A stretch of 64,000 nucleotides of DNA, taken from the NCBI GenBank assembly GCA_021464245.1, contig JADCRB010000016.1, positions 7,416,129-7,480,128 on the forward strand, in the 5' to 3' direction. The DNA comes from Carallia brachiata. Lineage: Eukaryota > Streptophyta > Magnoliopsida > Malpighiales > Rhizophoraceae. The translations under genes were made by a program, and so were the position numbers. Positions 34,320 through 46,060 of the stretch are shown here, piece after piece (position 1 is the stretch's first letter; every line of letters starts with the position of its first letter). The notes under the pieces were generated by a model. It worked only from the letters and a program-made list of their open reading frames with translations, searched no databases and was not told the DNA's origin.

Positions 34320-36829
34320 TATGTCAGCTTGGTTTTGTAGGAAGTATTTGGAACAATTATACTTCCTTTTAAATTAGAAAATGAATGCGAGAAAAAGAGA
34401 TAATGAGAAAAAAATTTGTGTAGTTGAATCAAATTAAATTGGAGACAAAAATTTTATTATTGTCATCGTAGTCGTCGGGCTTTTGAGGTTGAAGCTGCCT
34501 TGTGGACCGGCTCTTCCACAGTCATTCTCAATCATCTTCTTTTATCCTAATTTCATATTACTGTAATTTATCTCAAGATCATGCTAAAATTAACTCCTTA
34601 TGTGAAAATTTACGTAATCTACTAACCTAACAATTTCCACTCAAAAAAAAGACCCTTTAATTAAATTAGTTATGTCATGTTTATGTGTTAAATATTTCAA
34701 AAGAAATTAAACACATATAATAACATGATTAATATTTACGATAAAATTTTACATACATAACATCAAATATGGAACAATATGTATAATAGCATCACATATC
34801 GCATACTAAGACTTAAACAACATTTTATATGTGTATAAAAAGATAATGAGCTTAAATAAGATAACTATCACAAGTGAAGTCTTACCATTCTCAGCATCTA
34901 TTATCACTCTAAGCCGAACTCTCAAAAGTCGTGAACCAAACTTTTTTTTTTGCCAAAGTGAACATGCCTTGCAACACAGAGATTAGGACTCATAAATAAC
35001 ACATCGGTGCACATTATAACATACTCAATATGAGGTTTCCATTCTTTCTTAAGGACATTCTCAGGTCATTATACCACTCAATAGTAGACATTGTGAGTTT
35101 AACTCACGACACATTTCTGTCCTACAATAATCCATCAAGGACTTGAACACAACATTAATCTTCACTTTTTCTTTAAACCTCTTAGACATTGATTTTTCTA
35201 AATGATCAATCACAAATCTTATGCATTCATTAAAAGCCCTCTTGGCTAGAGTTCACATCGTGCGAACCACTTTAATTCTTAAAATAATAATTTTAATTAA
35301 TATTAGTGATTCACATTATTTAAGGATTTATTTTTTGTCAATTATGAAAAATAATGCTGGAATCTTGAAGAGCGTAAAATTAGAAAACTTTTGGTACAAA
35401 TTTTATATTTTTTGACATTCCTACTAATTATTATGAATTTTTAAAAGAGTAATTCTTTTCGAAATAATCCGAAAAATGCCACGTGGCACAGCCTAATTTA
35501 CTTGTTGCCCTCAACTTGCCACGTGTCAACGTTTCACTAGCTGGGCTATTTTATTGGGTAGAAACACAACTATTGACTTTGACACGTGTCATAACATTGT
35601 TGGTCTAAAATTTAAAAAGTGTTTGATTTTACTTTTAATACCTACTTTTGTGGTTGTTGTTTTAAAAAGTAAGAATATAGTATTTAGTTAATTATTTTTG
35701 GGCTGTATTGTTGCTCATATATACTCAAAATAGCTGTTGATAGAAAAAATAGGGACTCCTTGCCTTTTATTTTCATCAACAATTGATGAATAATATAATT
35801 ACTAAAATAACCTCATAAAAATGCTACTTTTCTGCTGCACTGTCAAATAGTATATGAGTAACGTATACTTTCAACAATTGTCCAATGGTTACTGGACTCA
35901 CTTCTCTGTAAATGCTTTTTTTTTTTTTCTCCTAGTGTTGAAAATTATTAACAATTGTCGAACGGTCACTTATCTGCACATGCATGTTTCTTCTTTAGGT
36001 ATTTAAAGTCTTTCTATTTCTTTTTTACTTTTTAACAAGAAAATCTTTTTAGTTTTAACTTTTGTTTGTGTATAGTATGATAAAACTATGCAGGCAATCA
36101 AGTACTATCTCTCTCTCTCTCTCTCTCTCTTTTACACAACAGCAATTCAATCAATAAAAGTAATGATATATTTTTTAATACAATAATTTTATAATAAAAT
36201 AATATTTTTGATAATAATAATATTTATTATAAATTGTACTTAATTTTAAAATTACACATTTAATAAATTTTTATATATCAATATATAGGATATATTTTTT
36301 ATGATACTAGTTTAGCTTAACTGGATATAAAAAGATTAATAAAATAAAATATAATGTTTACAATAGTCATTTTACTATTTTAACAGTAATTAGTAAGTGT
36401 TCATTTAATCAAACACTCATTTTCATTTTGTTCATCAACAACAATAATCAGTAAAAGTAACTAGTAAAAAAATTACAGATTAAAATGAGAAGATTAATTA
36501 CCAACTTTCATTATTCCCTCGCAATTTGAGTGATAACACAAAACAGATAACACCCATTTTTCATGACATAAAAATCTTTTACTCGAGAATCAATGAAGAA
36601 TTGAGAGAATATTTGGTTTCTGTATATTTCTTTCTAGAGAAAGTTTCCAAATAGCATCATCTGACAAAAATGATTTTACACACTTTTTATAAGTCGTCCT
36701 TTTAAATCGCTTTTTTAATTGCTTACAGACGTTCATGGACGGTGGGGGAGGGAGTTGTAATTCGTTCTTAACTTTTTAATTAGGTGGGTCAACACATTAT
36801 GGGCAAACCGACTCATCTTAATAAATCCA
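34320..36829. other. Unique AT-rich block replacing the unit 2 upstream flank
   Basis: Unlike the upstream flanks of the other LecRK copies after about 34515. No coding content. It holds a CACGTG cluster (35477-35590) and a CT microsatellite (36107-36133). It may be an inserted, unrecognised element, because the shared flank resumes at about 36830. Confidence 0.45.
35477..35590. promoter_or_regulatory. Cluster of three G-box/ABRE cores
   Basis: Three CACGTG hexamers within 109 bp: 35480-35485 (in the palindrome tgccacgtggca), 35520-35525 and 35583-35588 (in gacacgtgtc). Clusters like this bind bZIP/bHLH factors in plant promoters. The only coding sequence nearby is the LecRK-2 pseudogene, 1.2 kb away on the minus strand, so function is open. 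Confidence 0.45.
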
Positions 36830-37664
36830 ACAGGAAAGAATTTTGCAAGAGAGAAAAAGAGAAAAAAAAATAGTCCGCAGGCATGGTCAAAAAAAAGGAT
36901 GCACATGACTGACTTTGGAATCAGAAATTGTCATCCTTAAAAAAAAAAAAGGCCATCGAATAATGCATTTGATATATTTTTTTAATATTAAAATGATTAA
37001 TAGATTGTTAGTAGTTAACAGAAAAAGAATCGTAAATTTAAAAATATTGTGGGAGAGTACATATATTTTAAGAGATAAACCCTCATAAATATTACAAGTA
37101 GATTTATTTTTAAATGAGGTGAAAGGTGAATTTTTCGCTTCTTCTAACCCAAAAGACTAGTAACTATTCAAAATAAGTTTGAGTGAATAACATGCATGAA
37201 AATATACTATGAACTTTCCACGTATGACGCCAAGTTTATAGACAAAGTCAAGGTTCAAAATAAAAAAAAAAAATCAGCATCTAATTTCAATCAAAGGCCA
37301 CAGTGGTCAACATCCAAGAAATGTGGGCTCGGATTAAGAGCAAGCCAATTAACTTGCAGAAGAAATTTGGAGACAGTTTCCGAAAATAAGACCGGGTGGC
37401 TGCTGCTCTGTAGTTTCTTCGACTTTACCAAGTAAAGATCAAAAGGGACTGATACAGCCATAGAGCACAAGTTCAATGCTAGTGTTAAATGGGACTAAAT
37501 CAAATTGGAACCAATCATAGTAAAATACTCGGTCCAAGTTCCTTTTTTTTTTTTTTTTTTCTCTTCAACTCGATGGAAAATTCCTGCTTGGATTCACTTC
37601 TTTGAAAATGTATCAGATTCTGTAGCCATTCCAGATGGGTCAGAGTAATTGGGTCTGCGCTGAG

Positions 37665-37915
37665 CAAAGGTCATGCCCACCAAGAGTAGGTGGGGCAGGG
37701 ACCATGGCAAAAACAAAGCTAGTAGAAAATGACAGGGACTGAGAAGTGTTGACTGAAGAAATTATTGCTTTGAAAGGCAAAGGATAAAAGACATGACCGA
37801 TTTCTTGGTTTGAAATGTTATTTGTGAGCTCTAGCAGACCATTGTGGGAAGGATTATTTGCTGTTCCATTGAGACTAAGATTGGCCCCAATCCCTAGAAC
37901 GAATTTGGAGTGATC
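37665..37915 (-). pseudogene. Second lectin 5' fragment (unit 2/3 copy)
   Basis: Uninterrupted counterpart of 27915-28375 without the retroposon. It encodes lectin-type N-terminal sequence in broken frames: 'GANLSLNG', 'HNGLLELTNNISN', 'PTLGGHGL'. The shared flank at 36830-37660 precedes it. Confidence 0.65.
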
Positions 37916-38770
37916 CGAAAAATCCTGCCATTAAGCAACTTAGTGAAATAAGTAGAGTGTTTTTTTCTTAATCCATATCTACCTAAAATATTTTAAGAGT
38001 GTTTTTTATTTATTTATTTTTATTTTATAACTGTTTAGCTGGTCTGCAGTTCTCATAGGCATTTAGGAAGACCTGTATACCACCCCTTCTATTTTTAATG
38101 GCAGCTTGTACATCTTGACCCCAAAATCTCCCTTTGAGTCCTAGCGGAGGATTCCAACCTATGACCTTATTTTCATACTTTGTTTAGGATCAAGTGCCTG
38201 CCATCACACTAAAGATTTAGCTGTTGGTATAAGTGGAACATTATTTCCTGAAATTTCTCAGAACTGCATCTAGCACTGAGTGCCATACTGGTTGTCAGTC
38301 TTGTCAAGTCCAAAAGGAAATACTGGTCTATTTAGCCAACACTAACCTATCTCAAAAGTTGCAGAGGACAATCTATGTTGTTTGTAGCTCTAGAACGAAC
38401 CTCTAGGCTGGATAATGGAGAAATTCCAAATGCTGGGTCTGAACATTTAAACTCAACATTACTTGCTCCTTACTAATTGAATTACATATCTCAAGAAAGT
38501 GCAACTGAGAATGGAAACAGTTATGTACTAACCTAGTCTTTCATGGAGTAAAATACTTTTATCCAATATTCATCTTGCTTAAAATTACAGTTCTAATGGC
38601 TGATCTAATACTAGTTGACATGAAATGTTATCATTTATGAAGCGTATAACCAGTTGCAAATATCTGTACACCTTATTTCTCCAGATGCTGATCTGTCTTC
38701 TGCTCTACGGTCAACCTTATGCCTCAGACATACAATGAATTTTCTTTAAGCTTTGTTGCCTTTTGCCAAT

Positions 38771-40798
38771 TCAACGACCATGGCTGAGGACTGAATTGCT
38801 GCTGGAGAAGGAATCTCCACTATATTCATCGGAGTCCGGGAAAGACAAGATGCAATGTTGAGGTTCTTCAGGGCTAATTGTGATCAATCCAGTACCAGCG
38901 CGACCGAAGCCTCCAAACACTATCGCCGGCAAGGTGGCATTTCCATCCAAATATTGCAAAACTTGCCTCATGCTAGGCCTAGCTGCTTGTGTATGGTGTG
39001 CACAAAGCAGTCCCAGCTTCAAAACCAGTTCCATTTCCTCGGTCACATATTTTCCTTCCAATCTAGGATCACTTGTCTGAAGAATGGTCCCATTTCTCCA
39101 GTGCTCAAGGACCCAGTCAGACAAAACAACCTCCTCGGGTGATCTTTCTGGTTCTATAGGCTTCCTTCCACAAGCTATTTCAAGCAAAAATATACCGAAA
39201 GAAAAAACATCACTGCTGGTTGTGCCCTTTCCGATTCTGGTAAGCTCGGGTGCAAGATATCCAATAGTTCCAACTACACAGGTTGTTTGAGGAGTTGCTC
39301 CATGATCATGGAACTTGGCAAGCCCGAAGTCTCCTAGTCGTCCATTAAGTTCGGCATCCAACATAACGTTGCTCGCTTTGATGTCTCTATGCAGAACAAC
39401 TTGTTCCCACTCTTCATGGAGGTAAAGAAGAGCTGATGCAACTCCTCTGAGAATTTGATATCGCTGTACCCAATCGAGGTCAGGCGTCTCGTTGCTGAAT
39501 AGGAACTTGTCCAGGCTTCCATTTGGCATGTAATCATAGACCAAGAGGAGCTCTCCCTTTCGCCGGCAGTAGCCTAGCAGCTGGACTAGGTTCCTATGCC
39601 TCAGCCTTCCCATGCTAACAATCTCAGCAACAAATTCCTTCATTCTTTGTTGGGTGTCATGGGAGACTTTCTTTACCGCAATTTGCACATTGGAAGAAGG
39701 TAATTTTCCTTTATATACCCTTCCAAAACCGCCAATCCCCACCAATTCTCTGTCCTTGAAGCCTTTTGTTGCTTTGTACAGATCCTTGTAAGAAAATCTT
39801 TGAGGACCATATTCCTGTTCCCAATCTTCTTTCACTTCTTCGTATTTCTTCCTTCTGTAAATATAAACACCTCCAGAGATTAAGAGCAAAATACCTCCTG
39901 TTACTGATGGCATAAAAATTCTCAAATCTAGTTTGTTTTTTGATTTTCTGTTGGTGGGAATCGAAGGAAGCTGTGACTTGTCAAGACCTTGTGCTTGCCC
40001 ACTTTGGTTGAAGCTCCAGCCCAAAATGTAGTGGTAGCTTGACATTGCTCCAGTGGACGAAGAGAAACCAACGTACATAGAATCCTGAAGGATGAGAGAA
40101 AGATCTAGAAATGTTGATAGCAAAGGCTGGCTTGGTTTTTGGCTTGTAACAGGAGCAATTGTTACATTGATCAGCTTCTCTACTCCATCATAGTCTATCC
40201 AAGCTTGAATTGGATCCCCACTCGTGAGCTCCAAGCTCTTATTTTTCCTGTCTTCTTCTGAGAAATAAGTCACTGTAGCTGAAGCGTTGGATATCAAGCT
40301 GTTAACATCAACTCCAACATGGTTGTTGTCTATGTCATAAAGATCGTGGCTGTCCACAGTGTCTAGCTCAACTGCAAATACATGGTTTGAGGACAAACCA
40401 TTGATTGTAGGATTGAGAAGACCAAGGTACTGTGATTGAAGGGCTCCCGGGAACTCTACAGATCGAGAGATAGTGAAGGCAAAGCCATGGCCACCGAGCC
40501 TTGGAAACTCCGGCACTATGGCAAACACAAAGCTGGTAGAAAATGCGAGAGACCCTCTTGAACTGTTGGTGAATTTAAGTGGAAAGGGAAAGAAAGCACG
40601 ACCAATCTGATGCTTGGAAGTGCTTGTCAGCTCTAACAAGCCATTGGGATGGATCTTTGCAGTACCATTGAGACGAAGATTGGCTCCAACAAAGCCATTG
40701 TAGATGAACTGACGTTGGTCATCTTGAGCCACCCCCAAGTGCTCCAAAAACTTGGAACAGCAGAGTAGAATGAGCACAAATTTAAGCACAGCAATCAT
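38771..40798 (-). CDS. L-type lectin receptor kinase, copy 3, intact
   Basis: 675-aa intronless receptor kinase. It differs from copies 1 and 5 by lacking the first four residues, so it starts directly at the shared MIAVLK. Signal peptide about 1-25, lectin domain about 28-268, transmembrane helix about 294-314, kinase about 353-624 with GIGGFG, AVKK, HRDIK, DFG and APE all present. In the lectin domain it has 'DIDNNHVGVDVN' with the metal-loop residues kept. It is a plasma-membrane receptor of the LecRK family with unknown ligand. The TATA box on the minus strand (TATAAAA-type, about 40857-40864) has a different spacer from copy 1. All motifs are intact, so it is probably functional. Confidence 0.93.
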   Translation of the reverse strand: MIAVLKFVLILLCCSKFLEHLGVAQDDQRQFIYNGFVGANLRLNGTAKIHPNGLLELTSTSKHQIGRAFFPFPLKFTNSSRGSLAFSTSFVFAIVPEFPRLGGHGFAFTISRSVEFPGALQSQYLGLLNPTINGLSSNHVFAVELDTVDSHDLYDIDNNHVGVDVNSLISNASATVTYFSEEDRKNKSLELTSGDPIQAWIDYDGVEKLINVTIAPVTSQKPSQPLLSTFLDLSLILQDSMYVGFSSSTGAMSSYHYILGWSFNQSGQAQGLDKSQLPSIPTNRKSKNKLDLRIFMPSVTGGILLLISGGVYIYRRKKYEEVKEDWEQEYGPQRFSYKDLYKATKGFKDRELVGIGGFGRVYKGKLPSSNVQIAVKKVSHDTQQRMKEFVAEIVSMGRLRHRNLVQLLGYCRRKGELLLVYDYMPNGSLDKFLFSNETPDLDWVQRYQILRGVASALLYLHEEWEQVVLHRDIKASNVMLDAELNGRLGDFGLAKFHDHGATPQTTCVVGTIGYLAPELTRIGKGTTSSDVFSFGIFLLEIACGRKPIEPERSPEEVVLSDWVLEHWRNGTILQTSDPRLEGKYVTEEMELVLKLGLLCAHHTQAARPSMRQVLQYLDGNATLPAIVFGGFGRAGTGLITISPEEPQHCILSFPDSDEYSGDSFSSSNSVLSHGR

Positions 40799-42084
40799 TG
40801 TGAAAAGAGTCGAAGCATGATACAGAACTGCTTTTGTTATTTGGTGGTTTGCTACTTTTTATAAAGAAGTTTCTTCTTTTAGTATTCTAGCTTGGTATTA
40901 TAGGAAGTATTTAAAACAATTATTCTTCCTCTTTGAAAAATGAATGAAATGAAAAAGGATAATATGAAAAGTTAAAAGTTTTATTATCGTTATTAAAGTT
41001 GTCGTGCTTTGGGGGTTAAAGCTGCAAATGTGGACTGGCTCTTCCACCGTCATCGGAGACCAAACAATTATTTAATACTGAATCCTGCGAGGTAAGAGGC
41101 CAGAAAATTCTGTGGAAAGAATAATATTTTCATCATGTCTTGAATCATAGTTTTTTGCTTTTTTGTTTTTTTTTTTTTGGACAAATAGTTTTTTACTTTA
41201 ATGGAAGATTGAAATCATCATTTTATCTAAATCAAGTTAAGAAACACTGCGGCATGTTCCTTATCAAAATATCAAGTTATAATAAAAGGAGAGAATTTGC
41301 AAAAGAGGAAAAAAACAAAAAACATAAAAGAATAGTCCTCATGCATGATTAGAAAAAGGAGGGCATGGGCTGACTATGGTATAAGAAAATGTCATCCTTA
41401 GAAAAATGTATGCCATCTTTGTCTTTAGTATTTAGCGAGAAGAGAGTCGTAAGTTTAAAGATACCGTAAGAGAATGCACAGTATTTATAAAACAAGTTTT
41501 TATAAATTTTATACGTCGGTCCGTTTTTGAAAGAAGTATATCCTACCTTTTCTTGGCCTTAAAGGACCGGTAAACACTCCGAATTAAGTCTGGGTGGATA
41601 ACACTGCGAATTAAGTATGGGTGGATGAATAATGCATTTGATTGATGAATGAAAATGATACTTTGATTTTTTGCACGTATGATGCCAAGTTTAGAGCCAA
41701 ATTCAAAGTTCAAAATAAAAAAGGTCAGCATCTAATTTCAGTCAAAAGTCACAGCGGTCAACATCCAAGAAATGTAGGCTCGGATTAAGAGCAAGCCAAT
41801 AACCGAAGAAATTGGAGACAGTTTCTGAAAATAAGACCGGGTTTGGCTGCTGCTCTGTAGTTTGTTCGAATTTTCCAAGATCAAAAGGGTATAGCCATAA
41901 AGCACAAGTTCAATGCAAGTGTTGTATGGGACTCAATCAAATTGGTCCAAGTTCCTTTTTTTTTGAAAATTTCCTGCGTGGATTCACATCTTTGAAAATG
42001 TATCAGATTCAGTAGCCATTTCAGATGGGTCAGAGTAATTGGCTCTGGGCCGGTTCCGCGGATCCAACGACTAAGATGGTGAGA

Positions 42085-42180
42085 CAGTGAAGGCAAGGCC
42101 ATGCCCACCACCGTGGCAAAGACAAAACTAGCAGAACGGGACTGAGAAGTGTTGGCTGAAGAATTTATTGAATTTGAAAG
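42085..42180 (-). pseudogene. Second lectin fragment, short copy (unit 3)
   Basis: Only the GGHGL-type part and the short stretch after it remain ('gtgaaggcaaggccatgccc', 'gggactgagaagtgttggctg'). The ANLSLNG part is deleted. Confidence 0.5.
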
Positions 42181-42384
42181 GCAAAGGGAAAAATAGATGC
42201 GACAAAAATTGACTCGTGAAAATAATTCAATTGAAATGACTAAAAATTTAATTTTCTTTAAACTGAATAACTAGAATCTAAAATTAAAAAAAGAAACTTG
42301 AAAATAAATATTTCTAAAATCCAAAATTCCACGTTCTTGAAACTCTTCTTTTTTTTTTTTTTTGATAGTCCTAAGGTTGAAAAA

Positions 42385-42450
42385 AAGTAGGTTATCTTTT
42401 TTGATTGGTTGATGGCTAAATACGGATCGTGACAAGCGAATGAAACAACG
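42385..42450. repeat. Conserved non-coding block (copy 2 of 3, partial)
   Basis: 'gtaggttatctttt' through 'aatacggatcgtgacaagcg' and 'aatgaaacaacgaaag', matching 29145-29215 and 51375-51435. Confidence 0.6.
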
Positions 42451-42479
42451 AAAGCCATGGGATTGGCTCCTGATGCCAA

Positions 42480-42900
42480 TAAATAAAAGTCCTCTCCCAT
42501 TCGTATTGTCCAAGTTTCAAACCGCGTGTTTGGGAAAGTAGAATTCCATTTCCAAGAAAGGAATTGCAGGGAAATTTCAGAATAATATGTGTTTGAGAAG
42601 ACTGGAGCAAGGGAAGAAAGAGGTGGGGCTCAGGGTTTCCTTTTCCTGGCCCCCAAAAACACTTGTTCACCATTTGGGGAAAATTGGACAGTCATTTTTT
42701 TTTTTTGATTTACGTAAAATTATGTTTATATACCTTCTTAATATTTTTATTTTTTATTTGTTAGAAATAAAATTAGTATCACATTATATATATTATTTTG
42801 TTTTTTCTTATTTTTTACACATTTTCAAACAAAATATTTTTAACTTTTTTTCTCATATTAAAATATATTTTTTCTCTTCTTCAACATTTATTCGTCACTC
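42480..42900. repeat. T-rich repeat, copy A (copy B at 59260-60190)
   Basis: Begins 'gccaataaataaaagtcctc', then 'cgtgtttgggaaagtagaattcc', an RNA-like 'ggtggggctcagg' segment and a T-rich tail. Copy B is collinear but interrupted by about 490 bp (about 59410-59905). The 'gtgtttggga...aattcc' start resembles the terminus of a TIR element. Confidence 0.5.
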
Positions 42901-42934
42901 TTTGATTTTCTGCTGGTGGAAAGTGAAGGAAGCT

Positions 42935-42939
42935 GTGAC
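42935..42939. repeat. Left target-site duplication of the Copia-type element
   Basis: 'gtgac', matching 'gcgac' at 45649-45653 with one change. Intact copies read 'agctgtgacttgtc' across the site. Confidence 0.7.
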
Positions 42940-43400
42940 TGTTGTTTATCAAGGCTTGAATCTTTCTATATTAGTAGCAGTGTATTGTTCTTAGGCATAT
43001 CAGTAAGGTGTTTTGCAAAGAAAGGGAGAATGTGTTTAACAACAGCTTAGGAGAGAAGCATGATTCACACATTCATAGATTAACTTGCTAATATATATAT
43101 ATAGACTTAGTTACACATCAGATTTCAACATTGAAATTTGGAAAAGTTGCAACAATTAGTTGCCAAAAAAACAACATTCAAATTTTAAACTCCAAATTTA
43201 AATTATAAGGCTTAAGTTCAAAATATTTCATCATTACAACAAGATTACACGGCTAAGTAAACAAACATCAACTGATATCATCTTCCAACAGCCATGTTAA
43301 CCAACTTAACTGAACCTTGGATGCTTGGAGGGAAACCAAAAGACTGAACCATGTTTACAGCAGCTGGAGAGCAAAGCCAGTAGCACCAATATCATCAACA
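42940..43400 (-). repeat. 3' LTR of the Copia-type element
   Basis: 461 bp, TGTTGTTTATC...ATCATCAACA. Confidence 0.85.
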
Positions 43401-45189
43401 CTCCTCCTTGGGGCTGTTGCTTTGCATTTCTAGCTTGCTCCTCAATGTTTTGAAACTTCATCATGAAATGGCTTAGTTAGGAAATCTATTAACTGCACCT
43501 TAGAAGAACAGAACACCAGCTTTATATCATTGTTTTTTTGTACTTCCTTGCCTTCATTGAGTAAATCAGGATTTGTGTTCATTGGGCCACTATGTAACAG
43601 CTTTGTTTTCTCAATAGCATTTTGGTTGTGGTCCGTTGACAGTGAGAGCTTGGTCTACTTTCCTTGTTGACAAGTTGAACAAATAGCTCCTCCTTTATCA
43701 GTGTTAGGTAGATCAAATAATACTTGCTTCTTTGTAAATCCAACAAGCTTTTATCAAACACATTTCCAAGTCCATTATGTAGTAAGGCTCTCTCTTTCAA
43801 AGTGATTGGCATTACAACATCTTCAGCTTGCTTAAATCCAAAAGAAAGTTTTTTTTTTCCTTCATTGGAATACTAACAACAGCATCATTGATAATACATG
43901 ATTTATTTTTAAATTCCAATGAAAAATTTTTCTCCAAGAGCTAACCAACACTAAGCAAGTTTTGATTAACATCAGGAACATAAAGAACTTCAGTGATTAA
44001 CTTTGTACCTGCATGTGTTTGAACAACAGTAGTTCCTTTCCCTTGAACTTGTATGAACTCACCATTAACTATCTTTACTTTGGATGTGAAGCCCTATCCA
44101 GGTTCTTGAACGCCAAGAGATTTGGTGACATGTGGTTAGTACAACTACTGTCCACAAGCCAACTCTCTAAATTTTCAGTTGTTGTGCTTGTTCCTTTACA
44201 TCATCTTTGACCACCTAAGCTTGTTGTTGCTAGTCTTGTTTTACTAGTTTCTTTTTAGGACATACTCTTTCCCTATGTCCTCTCTCATTGCAACTCTTAC
44301 ATATAATGTCATGCCTCCACCAGCAGTATTTCAGAAGATGATTTGACTTTTTGCAATGTGGGCATGGTAGTTGGATTTGTTGACCACCTGTAACACTGCT
44401 ACCTCCTTCTTTCTTTTGCTGGTTTTTTTAGAGTGCTTAGCTGAGAAAGCACCCTCAATAGAGGTCCCTTCGTTTCCCATCATTCTTCTTTGTTCTTGGA
44501 CTTGAAGGACATTCACTAGCTTACTTAAAGAGATCTTGGTTAAATCTCTTGAATCCTCAAGAAAGGCAATATTAGTTTTGTACAATACTTGCATCTGTCA
44601 ACTCTCCTCCAAGAATTCTAAATTGATTGACCAGCTTTTGAAGTTTATCACAATAATCTTTGATTTTCTCTGTCTCCTTCATCTTAAGAAGCTCAAATTC
44701 CTTTCTTAAATTCAAGAACTGCATGTTTTTTGACTTTTCACTCCCTAAATATTCTTTTTTCAGTTTCTTCCATGCTTCCTAAGTTGTCTCACAGGCCATT
44801 ATCCTGTTGAAGATCACCTTAGTAACACATGAATAAATACAGGTTAGTGCTTTGAATTGCTTGGAGGTCTGCTCACTATGGTTCTTTAGTTGTGCTAAGG
44901 TTGGATTTTCAAAAGTGGTGGTGCTTCTCTTCCTTTCTCTGTAACTTCCCATAAGTCAAAAGCTTTCAAATAAGCTTTCATCGTCACAATCCACTAGAGA
45001 TAATTTTCTCCAGAGAACTTTGGAGGTGGTGGTGGGGAGAAGTTTAGTGATGCCATGTATCTGTTGTGATTGTTTTATCATTCACTCTTGGTTTTTCTAA
45101 TTTTCCTTTCTTGAGTATAAGTGTGTTTCACTCAAGTTGTTTTTCTTCACTTATAGGTCCCTCAAGAGCTAAGGAAGCTCTGATACCAC

Positions 45190-45648
45190 TGTTGTTTATT
45201 AAGGCTTGAATCTTCTATGTCATTAGCAATGTATTGTTCTTAGTTATATCAGTAAGGTGTTTTGTAGAGAATGGGAGAATGTGTTTAACAACAGCTTAGG
45301 AGAGAAGCATGATTTATATATTCATAGATCTTAACTTGCTAATATATATAGACTTAGTTACACATCAGATTTCAACATTGAAATTTGAAAAAGTTAGAAC
45401 AACTAGTTGTCAGAAAAGACAACATTCAAATTTTAAACTCCAAATTTAAATTACAAGACTTAAGTTCAAAATATTTCATCACTACAGCAAGATTACATAG
45501 CTAAGTAAACTAACATCAGCTGATATCATCTTCCAACAGCCATGTTAAACAACTTAACTGAACCTTGGATGCTTAGAGGGAAACCAAAATACTGAACCTT
45601 GTTTACAGCAGCAGGAGAATAAAGCCAGCAGCACCAATATCATCAACA
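45190..45648 (-). repeat. 5' LTR of the Copia-type element
   Basis: 459 bp, TGTTGTTTATT...ATCATCAACA. The primer-binding site begins 1 bp away on its internal side. Confidence 0.85.
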
Positions 45649-45653
45649 GCGAC
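45649..45653. repeat. Right target-site duplication of the Copia-type element
   Basis: 'gcgac', one mismatch to 42935-42939. Confidence 0.65.
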
Positions 45654-45958
45654 TTGTCAAGACCTTGTGCTTGCCCACTTTGGTTGAAGCTCCAGCCCAA
45701 AATGTAGTGGTAGCTTGACATTGCTCCAGTGAACGAAGACAAACCAATGTACATAGAATCCTGAAGGATGAGAGATAGATCTAGAAATGTTGATAGCAAA
45801 GGCTGGCTTGGTTATTGGCCGGTAACAGGAGCAAGTGTTTCATTGATCAGCTTCTCTACTCCATCATAATCTATCCAAGTTTGAAATGGATCCCCGCTTG
45901 CGAGCTTCAAGCTCTTATTTTCCCTGTCTTCATCCGAGAAATAAGTCACTAAAGCTGA

Positions 45959-46060
45959 AGCGTTGGATATCAAGCTGTTAACATCACCTCCAACATGGTT
46001 GTTGTCTATAGCGTTGGATATCAAGCTGTTAACATCACCTCCAACATGGTTGTTGTCTAT
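45959..46060. repeat. In-frame 51-bp tandem duplication in LecRK-4
   Basis: 45959-46009 is repeated exactly at 46010-46060. It doubles 17 codons (translated 'IDNNHVGGDVNSLISNA') over the metal-binding loop of the lectin fold. No other copy has it. Confidence 0.9.

Larger units (their letters stand above)
30480..34515. repeat. Duplication unit 2 of the LecRK array
   Basis: Order: transporter 3' remnant (+), unassigned coding-like segment (-), SINE-like flank, LecRK-2 pseudogene (-), short promoter. Homology to unit 1 breaks at about 34515, just past the promoter, and resumes at about 36830. About 2.3 kb of unrelated DNA lies between. Confidence 0.7.
38025..42900. repeat. Duplication unit 3 of the LecRK array
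   Basis: Starts abruptly inside the SINE-like flank ('gctggtctgcagttctcata', 38039). It contains LecRK-3, the shared 5' flank (about 41250-42080), a short lectin fragment (42085-42180), the second half of the conserved block (42385-42450) and a T-rich repeat (42480-42900) that recurs at 59260-60190. Confidence 0.7.
42940..45648 (-). mobile_element. Copia-type LTR retrotransposon, non-autonomous (gag to protease start only)
   Basis: Minus-strand element of ~2.7 kb. LTRs at 42940-43400 (3' LTR) and 45190-45648 (5' LTR) both run TGTTG...CAACA. The primer-binding site TGGTATCAGAGC (complement of 45177-45188) pairs with initiator Met-tRNA. A purine-rich tract (AAGGAGGAG) abuts the 3' LTR. The internal region, read on the minus strand, has a Copia gag-like part, a CCHC zinc knuckle ('CKSCNERGHRERVC', near 44250-44295) and a protease-onset motif ('WLVDSSCTNHM', near 44130-44165). 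Stops and frameshifts are present. Integrase, reverse transcriptase and RNase H are absent. The two LTRs have visibly diverged. Confidence 0.85.

Noticed and set aside
42587..42994. 135-codon plus-strand frame
   Set aside because: Runs across a T-rich repeat, a LecRK scrap and the LTR border; a chance frame through composite DNA.
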